A DNA stretch of 22,118 bases from Planctomycetota bacterium (GCA_030740295.1 JASLXP010001286.1:1-22118), one strand, 5' to 3'. Numbered from the stretch's first letter, positions 14,590 through 22,118 are shown. The notes: generated by a model not told the origin, from the sequence alone. A program made the numbers and translations.

Positions 14590-16157
14590 AGTTTCATGAC
14601 ACAAGTATGGGTTTCATAATGAACTGCACCTTATCTCTTTTGCACTTGTGTGGGATGGCCATGCTTGCTGCCGAAGGTCCGAACGACCTGTCGTCTATCA
14701 GAGCAAACGGGGCGAATTTCAGGATCATGAAGCTCAAGAGCGGTTCCCTCGCTTACGGCAATCGCAAGTACGTCTGGCGCGATGTCCCTGAGCGTTTCGA
14801 TGGTTGGTACTACACGCAGACCAATGGTGGGAAGATGGCCAACATCAGCTTCACAGCGGATAAGGATGGCTTAGCATATGCTGTAACTTCCATGAAACAC
14901 CGGCACATCATCAGCAAGGAATGGAGCGAACTCCCAAACCTGCAGTTCTGGTATACCGATGGCGGAAAAACCAAGATGGCCATCTTTCACCGATGGTGCA
15001 AGGCTGGCGAATTCGTAAGAATTCCACAAGGCAACTGGACAGGCGGCATTCTACTGGCTCCCAAGCTGACCATGGGTAAGTCCACCGAAGTACATTATCC
15101 GCCGCCAGGTGTCATCATCAGTCAGTCACCCGATCCTCAGAAGGTCTACATCGGCTCTCCAAGCATCGTGATCCTGCCCGACGGCCGGTATGTCGCGTCG
15201 CACGACTGGTTTGGGAAGGGAACGACCTACGGCACTACCGAAGTCTTCATCAGTTCGAATCGTGGCGCATTGTGGGAAAGGATGTCCACCATCAAGGGCC
15301 AGTTCTGGTCGACCCTCTTCCTGCACAAAAAAAAGCTCTACATCATCGGCGCCGGCAAACGATACGGGCCTACGGTGATCCGACGTTCCGACGATAGTGG
15401 GAGAACCTGGACTGAGCCCAAAGATGCAAAATCCGGCCTGCTGCGCGGTGAGAATGCTTATCACTGTGCGCCCGTTCCTGTGATGAATCACAACGGCCGC
15501 ATCTGGCGTGCGATGGAAGACAAACACGGCAACGAAGGATGGGGACGCCACTTCCGCGCATTCGTCATGAGTGCTTCGGAAGACACCGACCTGCTCGACG
15601 CGAGTAACTGGACGTTTTCGAATCGTCTGCCATTTAAACGTGAGTGGGGCGACACCTCCGCGGCTGGCTGGCTCGAAGGCAACATCGTGATCGACCCCGA
15701 TGGCAAGATCCTGAATGTCCTCCGTCTGGAATCCAAGCAAGGCGAACAGGCCGCGGTGGTGCATGTCTCCGCTGACGGCAGGGAGATTACTTTCGATCCC
15801 AAGACTGACATCATTCGCATGCCGGGCGGGAAGACCAAATTCACCATTCGATTCGACCCCAAGACCGATCGCTATTGGAGTCTCGTTAACAAGGCATCTA
15901 ATCCAAGAGCCGTGCGAAATGTACTGGCCCTGATCTCATCCAGGAATGTGCGAGACTGGCGCGTGGAGAGTGTCCTCCTGATGCACCCCGACACCGGCAA
16001 TCACGCCTTCCAATACGTGGACTGGCAATTCGACGGCAACAACATCATCGCCGCCAGCCGCACTGCCTGGGGCAACTCGCACAATTTCCACGATGCTAAC
16101 TATTTGACGTTTCATCGGGTGATGGACTTCCGGTCGGAAGCGCGTTCAATCAAGTAG
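14586..16157 (+). CDS. Secreted sialidase-superfamily (BNR beta-propeller) protein
   Basis: The 523-residue product belongs to the sialidase / BNR-repeat beta-propeller superfamily, whose members cleave or bind glycans. An Asp-box SDDSGRTW is at residues 268-275 and a degenerate one, SSNRGALW, at 223-230. Blade-like segments include IGSPSIVILPDGRYVASHD (189-207), NIVIDPDGKILNVLR and, near the end, the HAFQYVDWQFDGNNIIAASR region followed by NFHDANYLTFHRV, typical of PVC-group exo-alpha-sialidase-like proteins. Residues 12-29 form a hydrophobic signal peptide. The GTG at 14586 is favoured because GGAG lies 7 bases upstream and it overlaps the previous stop (GTGA), implying coupled translation. 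In-frame ATGs at 14607 and 14619 lack such support. Sialidase activity is not proven, since the catalytic residues were not placed. Confidence 0.82.
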   Translation: MKFHDTSMGFIMNCTLSLLHLCGMAMLAAEGPNDLSSIRANGANFRIMKLKSGSLAYGNRKYVWRDVPERFDGWYYTQTNGGKMANISFTADKDGLAYAVTSMKHRHIISKEWSELPNLQFWYTDGGKTKMAIFHRWCKAGEFVRIPQGNWTGGILLAPKLTMGKSTEVHYPPPGVIISQSPDPQKVYIGSPSIVILPDGRYVASHDWFGKGTTYGTTEVFISSNRGALWERMSTIKGQFWSTLFLHKKKLYIIGAGKRYGPTVIRRSDDSGRTWTEPKDAKSGLLRGENAYHCAPVPVMNHNGRIWRAMEDKHGNEGWGRHFRAFVMSASEDTDLLDASNWTFSNRLPFKREWGDTSAAGWLEGNIVIDPDGKILNVLRLESKQGEQAAVVHVSADGREITFDPKTDIIRMPGGKTKFTIRFDPKTDRYWSLVNKASNPRAVRNVLALISSRNVRDWRVESVLLMHPDTGNHAFQYVDWQFDGNNIIAASRTAWGNSHNFHDANYLTFHRVMDFRSEARSIK

Positions 16158-16257
16158 GAGGGACCGACCTCCGGTAGGAAACCAAGTACGAGGGAGACAG
16201 GATAGGCGTGAAGATTGTTAGAATAGTCGGGCAAGGTGGCAACGCGGAGAAATGCCT

Positions 16258-19254
16258 ATGAGAGCCATGCAACGAATCGTGTCCTTCAGATTGGTCCTCG
16301 CCGCAATGTCGGTATCCCTCTCGTTGTCTGCGCAGGATGAAGCGGAGGAGCTTCTGCGCGGGACGGACTGGAACCCGACGATGCTCATGGAGCAACTGAA
16401 GGCGGCAAAGGCGTTGATGACCGCCGAAGTCTGGAAGCCTTCAAAAGACCGGGCACGAGTGGGCGCAAAGGTGCGCGATCCCGAAGCGGAAGCCAAGACC
16501 CATGCCGAGGGGATACGGGAATTGGACGAAGTCGAGAAACTGAAGGATTTGCCGAGCAATGTGCGCATTGAGCTTTACCAGTTGCGTCTGCTGCAATACT
16601 CAAAGGTCCAGCCTGACACGATCAAGTACGAGGTGTACGTTGGCCGGCTTCTCGAAATACCAGATTGCCCTCAGGAGATCCGTGAGAACATCGAAGCCCG
16701 GAAAGCCGCTCTCGGCAGCCCGTGGCAGGCCCTTCGGTCCTACTACGTCGAATGCCTGCCCGAAGATGTGATCGAGCGTCGGAAGAAGGGGTATGAGGCT
16801 CACACCCTGAAGAAGATCGCTTCAACCGATTTCAGCAAGACCCCGGAAATCGCGGAAGATTACAGCGGGCTCGGACGGATGTACTGGTCAGACGGGGAGA
16901 ACGAGAAGGCCGAAGCGTTGTTCCGTGCCGTAATGGATCAGAAGGATGTTCAGGGCAGCCAGGTCACGCCAGGCCGCATCGGCGACGCGATGATGTTCCT
17001 CGCTTCCATCGAGCTCCGGCGTGGCAACCGCACCAAAGCGTTGCAGTACTGCAAAGATCTGAACGCCAAAGGCTATCCCGATATCGACAACTCTCGGCGC
17101 TACTATCCAGCGCCCGGGCTGCACGCGGCCAAGGCCGTTCGTCATTGGCTGGACGACTACACGCCGGCCCTGGACAACCTGAAGCTTCCGGCCTTCACGG
17201 ATTGCAGACCTTACCCGACGCCGCAGGAACCGAAATACACGGACCAGTTCGTCGCGTTGACAAGCGTACGCTTCGAAGGCGGCGCGGATTTTCCGAAGGA
17301 TCACCCGGTCTTCCGGCTGATCGGGATCAAGTTCAAGCGTTACGGCATCTCCGTGTCCGACGACGCACCGTTCACGATCCGAGTGCTCACGTCTGAACAC
17401 CCGGATACACCCGACAGGCCGGAGGGTTACTACCTGGAGATTGGCGACAAGGAAGCGGTCATCAGCGGCAACGACTACCGAGGCACCGTGTGGGGCGTTG
17501 TATCGTTCATTCAGTGTGTCGATGGCGGCAGACGAATGGCGCGCCGGTGCCGGGTGCGCGATTGGCCCGTGACCCCGCTGCGCGGGCATTCCGGATATGG
17601 CGATGACCTGGTTGAGTTCGGGCTCTTCAATAAACTCAATTTCTTCTTCAACCAGACCTACTGCTTCACGGACGCCGGGCTCCCGGACCTGGAAGTCAGG
17701 TACGAAAACCTGAAGCGCATGGCCAGACCGTTCGCGGATTTCGGGCTGGAGTTCTACGTTGCGGACCGCACCCCGATGTTCCCGAAGCTGTGCCTCACCA
17801 GCGACCGCACATTCCAGTATCACCTCAGGCGGCACAGGCAGCTCGCCTCTTACGGGGCCGGGATATCGGTGATTCTCGACGACTCTCGTTACCCACTGAA
17901 CGATATCGACGCGCAGGTCGACGGAGGCAAAGCCTGGCGGATCGACAACCGCTACGTTCAGAAGCTCTACACCGCGGTAAAGGAGAAGCACCCAGGCGTG
18001 AAGATGGTCTTCTGTCCTACCTACTACTGGGGCCCGCACTGGAAGAACGAGCAGTACAGCGATACCCGCACGGAATACTACCGGGGAATCCGCACCAACC
18101 TGGCCCCCGAGATCAAGGTCTTTTGGACCGGAAACCAGGTAAAGGGCTACCACAAGTCAAAGGCGCAGGTGCAGTGGTTCACGGATTCTGCAGGCCGCAA
18201 GCCGATGGTCTGGCAGAACGCAATGGGCCGACACTATACCATGGGCTATGGATGCGAGGTCATCAATTTCACCGCCTGGCACTATCCCGGCTTCTTTGCG
18301 AATGATTGCGCGGGATACATGGCGAACGCCACCTTCCCCAACCGGGCCTTCGAGCTGGCCCATATGGCCGATGCCCTCTGGAACCCGGGAAGATATCGCG
18401 CGAGCGAGGAGAACCGGGAAGGCTCTCTCGAACGGGCCACGGACCAACTGTGCGGCAAAGGCGTGTACGAAGCCCTTCGCCCCGGTACCCGTGTGCTCAA
18501 CCACATGGACCGTTACCTGTGGAGCAACGGGATGGTCCTGAATCCGCGCCTTCACGAGGAAAGCCGGGACGAAATCGAAGAGATGTTCCAGAAGGCGGAC
18601 GGTGGTCTGAAGCGAGCCATGGAGATCCACCCTTCGGCCCGGACCTATTCCGGCCACTACTATGTGCCGCTGAGCACGATGAAGCAGCTCCTGGAACAGT
18701 TCGATAAGCCCAGATCCTTCTACGACCTCCCCGAGTATCGGAAGGGGCAAAGCGACAACCTCACGATCGCCCAAAAGGAAGCGAAGCTGGATCCGCTTAG
18801 AGACATTTTCGCCAATGCCTTTGATTTCCACACCGGCAAGCCCGTCATCGCGGAGGGTCGCCTGTGCACGCAGTACTATCCGAAGAGCCCCTCTCGCAAG
18901 GGCGTGTGGACGTTCAGCATCGACGATGACGACGTTGGGGAGTATGACCTGATGGTCTGCGGGCGGCTGGCGCCGGTGGAGGAGATCAAGCCGACCATTC
19001 GAGTCACTCTGAACCAGTCAGTACTGTACAAAGGCCCGGCCCCCTTCACGCAGAAATCGTGGTCCTTCATGACGCTTGCTCTCGACTGGGAACAGCTCCG
19101 CGAAAAGGACAACAGACTCACCATCGAGAATATCTCGCCGCGTGAGAAATGGTCGAAACCCCTTACCTACTACCTCAACTACGCCATCGTCAGGCCCAAG
19201 AACGAGGAAGAAGCCGAAGGCAACGGCCTCCTTCCCAACGGTCTTCTGGATTGA
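16258..19254 (+). CDS. Secreted GH84-like glycosidase (hexosaminidase family)
   Basis: The 998-residue secreted enzyme resembles GH84, whose members are beta-N-acetylglucosaminidases. Signal peptide residues 1-25 end in SLSLSA before QDE. Residues about 30-300 are alpha-helical with TPR-like character (LGRMYWSDGENEKAEALFRA). A GH20b/GH84 N-terminal-type domain follows at about 335-423 (GYYLEIGDKEAVISGNDYRG). The catalytic barrel begins at RGHSGYG near 441, with the acidic pair Asp541-Asp542 in ISVILDDSRYP and the CPTYYWG segment. WQNAMGRHY at 652-660 aligns with the GH84 WDN region, where the substrate-binding Asp appears replaced by His659. A beta-sandwich C-terminal region (about 860-990) may bind carbohydrate. 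The ATG at 16258 has GGAGA 7 bases upstream; an ATG two codons earlier is too close to it. Confidence 0.82.
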   Translation: MRAMQRIVSFRLVLAAMSVSLSLSAQDEAEELLRGTDWNPTMLMEQLKAAKALMTAEVWKPSKDRARVGAKVRDPEAEAKTHAEGIRELDEVEKLKDLPSNVRIELYQLRLLQYSKVQPDTIKYEVYVGRLLEIPDCPQEIRENIEARKAALGSPWQALRSYYVECLPEDVIERRKKGYEAHTLKKIASTDFSKTPEIAEDYSGLGRMYWSDGENEKAEALFRAVMDQKDVQGSQVTPGRIGDAMMFLASIELRRGNRTKALQYCKDLNAKGYPDIDNSRRYYPAPGLHAAKAVRHWLDDYTPALDNLKLPAFTDCRPYPTPQEPKYTDQFVALTSVRFEGGADFPKDHPVFRLIGIKFKRYGISVSDDAPFTIRVLTSEHPDTPDRPEGYYLEIGDKEAVISGNDYRGTVWGVVSFIQCVDGGRRMARRCRVRDWPVTPLRGHSGYGDDLVEFGLFNKLNFFFNQTYCFTDAGLPDLEVRYENLKRMARPFADFGLEFYVADRTPMFPKLCLTSDRTFQYHLRRHRQLASYGAGISVILDDSRYPLNDIDAQVDGGKAWRIDNRYVQKLYTAVKEKHPGVKMVFCPTYYWGPHWKNEQYSDTRTEYYRGIRTNLAPEIKVFWTGNQVKGYHKSKAQVQWFTDSAGRKPMVWQNAMGRHYTMGYGCEVINFTAWHYPGFFANDCAGYMANATFPNRAFELAHMADALWNPGRYRASEENREGSLERATDQLCGKGVYEALRPGTRVLNHMDRYLWSNGMVLNPRLHEESRDEIEEMFQKADGGLKRAMEIHPSARTYSGHYYVPLSTMKQLLEQFDKPRSFYDLPEYRKGQSDNLTIAQKEAKLDPLRDIFANAFDFHTGKPVIAEGRLCTQYYPKSPSRKGVWTFSIDDDDVGEYDLMVCGRLAPVEEIKPTIRVTLNQSVLYKGPAPFTQKSWSFMTLALDWEQLREKDNRLTIENISPREKWSKPLTYYLNYAIVRPKNEEEAEGNGLLPNGLLD

Positions 19255-19461
19255 GCCATCCCCGTCTATGGCCGATGGGATGATTGTTGGCCGACAGATG
19301 AGTCGCAGAGGCTGGCTATCTCGAGAAAGGCGGCAACTCCCAAGGCAGATGCCGGTCGGGCCCCTTCACTGGCGTCCTCGGACCGGAAGACCGAGGCGCG
19401 AGCTCCGCGCCCACCTCCCCCAACAGGAATATTTGAGATTTAAGATGTGAACGGGATTCCT

Positions 19462-19478
19462 CGCCTCCTCAGGAGGCG
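19462..19478. repeat. Perfect 8-bp inverted repeat with one-base centre
   Basis: CGCCTCCT and AGGAGGCG flank a single C. The right arm contains the Shine-Dalgarno core AGGAGG, which the left arm would mask if RNA. A second GGAGGAGG follows near 19502, but no start codon lies at the right distance. Confidence 0.5.
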
Positions 19479-19512
19479 GGCCGGGCGTGTGGGCGGCGGA
19501 CGGAGGAGGTTT

Positions 19513-19522
19513 CGCTTAAGCG
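19513..19522. promoter_or_regulatory. Palindrome CGCTTAAGCG, possible operator
   Basis: A perfect 10-bp palindrome followed by an AT-rich stretch containing TAATAT (19541-19546), upstream of the LacI/GalR-type remnant at 19586. An operator function is only inferred from position. Confidence 0.25.
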
Positions 19523-19585
19523 ATTGTATCTTTATGTTGTTAATATGAATTCTGGGCGGAGGGGTGGAAGTTCCGAAGGTGCGCC

Positions 19586-19957
19586 ATGAGTCTGACGAAG
19601 TATGCGAGAGTGCAGCAGGGGATCGGCTACGACCCCTCAAAGGTGCTGTTCGCGGAACCGCAGGCCGAGGGCCGGGATTTCCTCGAATTCCTCGAACGAC
19701 ACGCGGGCACGGACGGTTTCCTGGTGGAGACGGGGTTCTACACGAAGATGTTGGCCTACCTGCTGGACCGTCCGCAACGTCCCTGGCTGGGGGTTCTGTC
19801 CGTGCGGCCGCGGGATGACCTGTGGCCGGCGAACGTGGTCGGCTCAGCCTTCCATGGCGACGTGTACCTGGAGGGGGTGGAGATGTTGTTTGAACTCATC
19901 CAGACGGGCGGGGCAAGGGTGAAAGACCGGAAGCTGGAGCCCTATCTGGTGGAGTGA
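19586..19957 (+). pseudogene. C-terminal remnant of a LacI/GalR-type regulator sensor domain
   Basis: The 123-residue frame resembles only the last part of a periplasmic-binding-protein-like effector domain, as in LacI/GalR or GntR-type transcription factors of PVC bacteria. Visible elements are LEFLERHAGTDGFLVETG at about 32-49, followed by WLGVLSVRPRDD, VGSAFHGDVYLEGVEMLFEL at 85-104, and a closing KLEPYLVE. The DNA-binding helix-turn-helix and the first half of the sensor domain are absent, and nothing in the preceding 330 bases supplies them. GAAGG lies 6 bases before the ATG, so a short protein could be made. It probably once regulated nearby glycan-use genes, given its position after the glycosidase gene. 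Assignment is by overall pattern and remains moderate. Confidence 0.5.
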
Positions 19958-19994
19958 CATGGCTCATACACGGACAGGATAAGGGAGACGAAAC

Positions 19995-20243
19995 ATGAGG
20001 ACTCTCTGCAAGGTTCGACCGGCGTTACTGCTTTGCGCTTTGAGCGCCTGGCTGGGTCTGCCCGCGCAAGCGACGGTGCCCAAGATCACCAACGCACAGA
20101 AGACGCAAGCAGGAAGATGGCTCAATCACGAAGCCAGCCGAAGACCCCGAAGCTGGTCTTGCCGGAAGCATCAAACCGCACGCCTTCCGATTCCAGCAGT
20201 TCACGCTGGCGAAACTCACCATCGCCGCCAGCACGAGCACTGA
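19995..20243 (+). pseudogene. 5' fragment of a secreted-protein gene, truncated near 20118
   Basis: A strong GGGAG ribosome-binding site lies 8 bases before the ATG. The first 27 residues form a clear signal peptide (MRTLCKVRPALLLCALSAW, then LPAQA before TVPKITN). The sequence after the cleavage site, TVPKITNAQKTQAG, resembles the start of secreted PVC-group proteins that begin with VPxVSNVxxxQ and carry formylglycine-generating-enzyme-like domains, but this is weak. From about residue 42 the frame runs antisense through the 3' end of the ATL gene and is Arg/His-rich without hydrophobic pattern. The gene therefore appears cut at about 20118-20122, marking a rearrangement junction. Confidence 0.6.
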
Positions 20244-20460
20244 TCCTTCCCTGACTGTTGATCACACGATGCCACGGAACATCCGATCCCGGCGGCAGAG
20301 AAGCCATCGCGTAACCGACCATGCGAGCCGTGCATCCACCAGCGACTTCAGCAACTTGCCCGTAGCTGGCAACAACGCCAAATGGAATTTCTATGACGAC
20401 GTTTCGGATTCGCTCGTACGCAGCGTCTGTTTTCAGTGGCTTCGGCACAATAGACAGCAT
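20122..20460 (-). CDS. atl: Alkyltransferase-like protein (ATL), DNA repair
   Basis: Small homologue of O6-methylguanine-DNA methyltransferase in which the acceptor cysteine is replaced. ATL proteins bind O6-alkylguanine and pass the lesion to nucleotide excision repair instead of removing the alkyl group. The 112-residue product has the family core: Tyr33 in ASYGQVAEVAG, the probable arginine finger Arg46 in ARMVGYAM, and VPWHRVINSQGRIS at 61-74, where Trp63 stands in the place of the reactive Cys of PCHRV. It lacks the N-terminal domain of full Ada/Ogt proteins. The ATG at 20458-20460 adds about 11 residues compared with typical members and has only a weak ribosome-binding site. The gene is divergent from the GT39 gene, with 25 bases between starts. 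Its 3' end borders the truncated secreted-protein gene. Confidence 0.9.
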   Translation of the reverse strand: MLSIVPKPLKTDAAYERIRNVVIEIPFGVVASYGQVAEVAGGCTARMVGYAMASLPPGSDVPWHRVINSQGRISARAGGDGEFRQRELLESEGVRFDASGKTSFGVFGWLRD

Positions 20461-20485
20461 TCAGGTTTGGCATTAGCTTTCAGAC

Positions 20486-22042
20486 ATGCAAGAGCATGCA
20501 CTGGCAAAACGCAAGGCGATCATCGCTGCCGGTCTCTTCGGCCTGGTTCTACTGATGCTGTTCGCCACGCTGCACGGGCCGGGGATGACATGGGACGAGC
20601 CGGCTTACCTGACGACCTCGGAGCTCTTCTATTTCCCGTGGCTGCAACGGATCGGTAAGGACGCGACGCAGCACGACATCATCCTGAAGTATTGGAGCCC
20701 TGAGGGCGCTGCCAAACGGATCTCCGGACTCGCACACCCGCCGCTCGGCCAGCTCTGGATCGGCATCACGCGCTGGATAGCCAGTCCGTTGCTCGGCGAT
20801 CTGGTGTCGGGCAGACTGGCCACAGCCATTGTTTTTGCCGGCTTGGTTTCGCTTGTCTTTTTGTATGTAGCCGACCGTAAAGATGAAGCATCAGGCATCA
20901 CCAGCGCGCTGTGCCTCGCGCTTTCGCCTCGCCTGTTCGGGCACGCACACTTCGCTGCGATGGATCTGCATGTGGCCGCGCTCTGGTTCGCCAGCGCGGT
21001 ATGCTTTGCTGAAGGCTTTAAGCGGACGAAGCTGCAGCCTCTCGCGGGGATTCTGGTTGGCGCATCTCTGCTCACGAAGGCCACGGCACTGCCACTTCCT
21101 TTTCTGCTGACGGGATGGGCGGTTCTGTTTCATCGCGAAAAGGCACTTCGGCCCTGCCTGTTCCTTTTGCTCGCCCTTCCTATCTTCTTTCTGTGGCCTC
21201 TGATGTGGGTGGATACCTGGCAGCATCTCAAGGCTTACGCCGGTTTCGTTCAGGAACGACCACTGATCTCGGTCTTCTATTTCGGCAGGTCCATGGATTG
21301 TGCCAATGTGCCCTTTCATTACCCGCTGATCATGCTCCTGTTCACCACGCCGCTGGTTGTACTTGCTGGATTCGGAAAAGGCATGATAAAGAGTCTGAGC
21401 ACCTGGAAAGAAAACCCGGAGCAGGTGCTGATGTTGGGTAATCTGCTGGCAGTCTTCGTCATCGTTTCGCTGCCGGGGGTCCCCCGTTATGACGGTATTC
21501 GATTGTTTCTGCCGCTTTATCCATTCCTGGCCGCTTTGGCCGGGCCGGGGCTGGTGGAATTGTGGCGTACTGCCGCGACACGGTGGAATCTTACCAGCAA
21601 GGCAGGGCACGTTGTGATTGGATTGCTCGCGATTCAGGTGGCCTGGCTGGCGGTGATGCATCCCTATTACCTGAGCGATTACGGTCCAATCGCAGGCGGG
21701 CTGCCCGGTGCTCACCGGCTTGGACTCGAGACGACCTACTGGTGCGACGCGCTGGACCGGCAGGTGATCGACTTCGTAAACGAGAATGCGCCGAAGGACG
21801 CGGCAGTGGGCATCTTTCCGTATCCTGAGCTTATCACCATCGCCCATCGGGAGGTCGGCTCCTTTCGTGAAGACCTGAAACTCGTGAATTACTGGAAGGA
21901 GCCCGCGGACTGGCTCATCCTCATGCATCGGCGCGGCACGTTCGGCGACCGTGAATACATATTGAGCCAGTCTGACACCGCGATTTTTGAGAGTCGCAGA
22001 ATCGGGGTTACTCTGTCGCAGGTATTCGATCTCAATCGATGA
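20486..22042 (+). CDS. GT39-type (PMT/ArnT-like) membrane glycosyltransferase
   Basis: The 518-residue polytopic membrane protein matches the GT-C fold dolichyl-phosphate-mannose / ArnT-like family (GT39), which transfers sugars from polyprenyl-phosphate carriers to protein or lipid on the outer face of the membrane. After the first membrane segment (about 11-29) comes the acidic pair Asp37-Glu38 in GMTWDEPAY, the usual catalytic region, then HPPLGQLWIG near 84-93. GASLLTKATALPLPF near 191-205 is a conserved family segment. I count roughly ten hydrophobic helices and a soluble C-terminal region from about residue 415. The acceptor is unknown. A polyprenyl-phosphate sugar donor would link it loosely to the isoprenoid genes at the left. 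The ATG at 20486 lacks a strong ribosome-binding site. Confidence 0.85.
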   Translation: MQEHALAKRKAIIAAGLFGLVLLMLFATLHGPGMTWDEPAYLTTSELFYFPWLQRIGKDATQHDIILKYWSPEGAAKRISGLAHPPLGQLWIGITRWIASPLLGDLVSGRLATAIVFAGLVSLVFLYVADRKDEASGITSALCLALSPRLFGHAHFAAMDLHVAALWFASAVCFAEGFKRTKLQPLAGILVGASLLTKATALPLPFLLTGWAVLFHREKALRPCLFLLLALPIFFLWPLMWVDTWQHLKAYAGFVQERPLISVFYFGRSMDCANVPFHYPLIMLLFTTPLVVLAGFGKGMIKSLSTWKENPEQVLMLGNLLAVFVIVSLPGVPRYDGIRLFLPLYPFLAALAGPGLVELWRTAATRWNLTSKAGHVVIGLLAIQVAWLAVMHPYYLSDYGPIAGGLPGAHRLGLETTYWCDALDRQVIDFVNENAPKDAAVGIFPYPELITIAHREVGSFREDLKLVNYWKEPADWLILMHRRGTFGDREYILSQSDTAIFESRRIGVTLSQVFDLNR

Positions 22043-22049
22043 GCTCATC

Positions 22050-22077
22050 AACCATCAGCCAATAACCATCAAACATC
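22050..22077. repeat. Degenerate heptamer array AACCATC (4 units)
   Basis: Tandem units AACCATC, AGCCAAT, AACCATC and AAACATC begin 8 bases after the GT39 stop. The 7-bp period is the same as in the ATTACTC and GAATCGT arrays but the unit sequence differs. Nothing else is recognised in the final 41 bases of the window. Confidence 0.65.
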
Positions 22078-22118
22078 GTCCTCCTGGGCTCACAATTGAT
22101 GGCGGTCATACCTTGTGC

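Larger units (their letters stand above)
19255..19585. other. Gene-free, palindrome-rich stretch
   Basis: No coding frame with recognisable homology is seen in these 331 bases. They hold GC-rich hairpins: CCTCGG/CCGAGG (19376-19396), GGCGCG/CGCGCC with a 5-base loop (19395-19411) and CGCCTCCT/AGGAGGCG with a single-base centre (19462-19478). The palindrome CGCTTAAGCG is at 19513-19522. None is followed by a T-run, so factor-independent termination of the glycosidase gene is not supported. The region may contain the remains of the front of the regulator gene that follows. Confidence 0.45.

Noticed and set aside
16194..16224. Promoter GAGACA/TAGAAT before the GH84-like gene
   Set aside because: The -10 is fair, but the -35 is weak and the 19-base spacing poor. 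The gene could be served by read-through from the sialidase gene.
16888..18153. 421-codon open frame on the minus strand
   Set aside because: It is antisense to the GH84-like gene, whose domains are clear, and the translation has no recognisable motifs.
19256..19284. CATCCC/GGGATG hairpin as a terminator of the glycosidase gene
   Set aside because: The stem is only 6 bp with a 14-base loop and no T-run.
20891..22051. 386-codon open frame on the minus strand
   Set aside because: It is antisense to the GT39 membrane protein. The product is Gln/Arg-rich with no domain pattern.
1..22118. tRNA, rRNA, riboswitch or replication origin
   Set aside because: No cloverleaf, conserved rRNA stretch, known riboswitch core or DnaA-box cluster was recognised by eye. 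A covariance-model search would be needed to exclude small RNAs.

Overview
This is about 22 kb of moderately GC-rich bacterial chromosome. The gene content suggests a heterotroph of the PVC group (Verrucomicrobiota, Kiritimatiellota, Lentisphaerota or Planctomycetota). The signs are a sulfatase, a Gfo/Idh oxidoreductase, an SGNH hydrolase, a sialidase-type beta-propeller, a GH84-type glycosidase and a ThuA-like protein, together with a dxr-rseP pair. This is inferred from gene content only; there is no rRNA, tRNA or other phylogenetic marker to confirm it.

Left part (1-5277): an rseP-like site-2 protease (cut by the window edge, with three PDZ-like segments visible) and dxr form a minus-strand pair with a plausible promoter. 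A secreted subtilisin-like protease follows on the plus strand. It converges on a minus-strand polyprenyl diphosphate synthase, which uses the same isoprenoid precursors that Dxr helps make.

Middle part (5278-12065): a plus-strand run of Gfo/Idh oxidoreductase, membrane-anchored SGNH hydrolase, sulfatase, a large membrane protein of unknown function with an EF-hand-like loop, and a small membrane protein. The gaps between most of these genes are built from tandem 7-bp repeats. ATTACTC/ATTACGC arrays lie directly against three start codons where a ribosome-binding site would be expected. In two gaps an inverted copy of the array faces it, and a further inverted repeat is nested inside. Two unrelated heptamer arrays follow the stop codons of the Gfo/Idh gene and of the last gene in the window.

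Right part (12066-20121): this looks like an acquired and eroding glycan-degradation segment. It opens with a frameshifted D,D(35)E insertion-sequence transposase. Next come a probably 5'-truncated ThuA-like gene, a sialidase-like propeller gene overlapping it by GTGA, and a secreted GH84-like glycosidase of about 1000 residues. It closes with a LacI/GalR-type sensor-domain remnant and the first ~35 codons of a secreted-protein gene that stops making sense where it meets an oppositely oriented alkyltransferase-like (ATL) gene. Sialidase, hexosaminidase and sulfatase activities would fit use of sulfated or amino-sugar glycans, but the sulfatase lies outside this segment.

Far right (20122-22118): an ATL DNA-repair gene, a divergent GT39-type membrane glycosyltransferase, and a degenerate AACCATC heptamer array. 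No CRISPR, tRNA or rRNA was seen. The most unusual signal is the intergenic heptamer system, especially its position against start codons and its inverted pairing.
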